From Dioscorea cayenensis subsp. rotundata (lineage: Eukaryota > Streptophyta > Magnoliopsida > Dioscoreales > Dioscoreaceae): a stretch of 64,000 bases of DNA. Position numbers and translations under genes: made by a program. Under the pieces are notes generated by a model, which saw only the letters and a list, made by a program, of their open reading frames with translations, had not been told where the DNA came from and searched no databases. This document shows, one piece after another, positions 63,659-64,000 of the stretch (position 1 is its first letter; every line of letters begins with the position of its first letter). The DNA is taken from assembly GCF_009730915.1 (NCBI RefSeq), contig NC_052483.1, positions 1,922,001-1,986,000 of the forward strand. The letters run 5' to 3'.

Positions 63659-64000
63659 TTGATGCGGAGCCGGAAGATGGAGCTTGGCTGCTTGTGATGC
63701 TAGGCGGAGTCCGAAGAGTCATCCAAGTGCTTTTGGGGCCGATTCTTTTGTATGCCCAAAATGGATGTGATTATTCTCTTTTGGATGTGTCAAAGGAGGT
63801 GTATTCTCTTTTGTATGTTTTGGCACTATGTATGTAAACATGTAAACCATGAGGAAAGTCACCTCTTCATTGTATGTTTGCGCTTGTAAACAAGAGGGTT
63901 AGGTAGTCCCTTTGTAGGCAAGGCAACAAGTTGCAGGGAAGGGGCTTGTGAGGCAGGTGCAAGAGAGTTTTCGCTTGGTCGTCGAGAAAGGCAGGGGCAT
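63659..64000. other. Non-coding DNA after gag, to the window edge
   Basis: No protease, reverse transcriptase or other motif is visible in any frame. The text has repeated TTCTCTTTTGGATGTG/TTCTCTTTTGTATGT units near 63773-63820 and a purine-rich end. This could be the interior of a gag-only (TR-GAG) element or a deletion derivative. Confidence 0.5.

Overview
The window is nuclear DNA of a flowering plant. It contains spliced genes with GT/AG introns, CYP81-type cytochrome P450s and several classes of plant transposon. The CYP81 first exons are GC-rich inside very AT-rich flanks, a 5' to 3' GC gradient often seen in monocots. A non-grass monocot such as a yam-like species would fit, but the sequence does not prove the species. 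No bacterial, organellar or CRISPR-like content was seen.

Layout. Positions 79-5216 (minus) hold twelve consecutive exons of a TPR + RING + LON-domain protein gene that runs off the left edge. All exon phases agree and one exon is only 39 nt. A Stowaway-like MITE (7115-7423) precedes a two-exon plus-strand gene for a small single-membrane-span protein (7737-10018). From 10.4 kb to 61 kb lies a minus-strand CYP81 cluster of five copies in different states of decay. Copy 1 (10481-12177) is a truncated pseudogene split by a solo LTR. Copy 2 (24141-25815) is intact. Copy 3 (45952-47672) is intact except for a one-base-class frameshift at a telomere-like CCCTAA run. Copy 4 (51749-55969) has intact motifs but its second exon is split by a 2.5-kb LINE. 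Copy 5 (60484-60999) is a first-exon remnant. Flanking DNA repeats between the copies, so the cluster grew by tandem segmental duplication.

Between the copies lies a nested transposon landscape. A complete young copia element (13645-18929, 451-bp LTRs differing at 3 positions, TSD GTTAA) sits inside the gag of an older copia, which itself replaced the 5' end of CYP81 copy 1. A PIF/Harbinger-like MITE sits in the probable LTR remnant of that older copia. A 5'-truncated LINE (20853-22753) has a 9-bp TSD, and paralogous flanking DNA at about 48 kb shows the empty site. A second, older copia (34135-40284) disrupts an orphan aldo-keto reductase exon, and its own LTR carries a 1.5-kb solo-LTR-like insertion with TSD GAAGA, giving three levels of nesting. 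A 942-bp solo LTR (30970-31911, TSD ATACT) lies in duplicated intergenic DNA. The right end starts a Ty3/gypsy-type element whose gag is followed by non-coding DNA.

How it works together. Only the LON/RING gene, the small membrane-protein gene and CYP81 copy 2 look fully functional from sequence. CYP81 enzymes are ER-anchored monooxygenases that hydroxylate specialised metabolites or xenobiotics. The cluster looks like a birth-and-death family in which transposons are the main agents of death. I found no clearly new biological system. The most informative things here are the dated order of insertions, the telomere-like repeat in P450 coding sequence, and a shared LINE tail hairpin.
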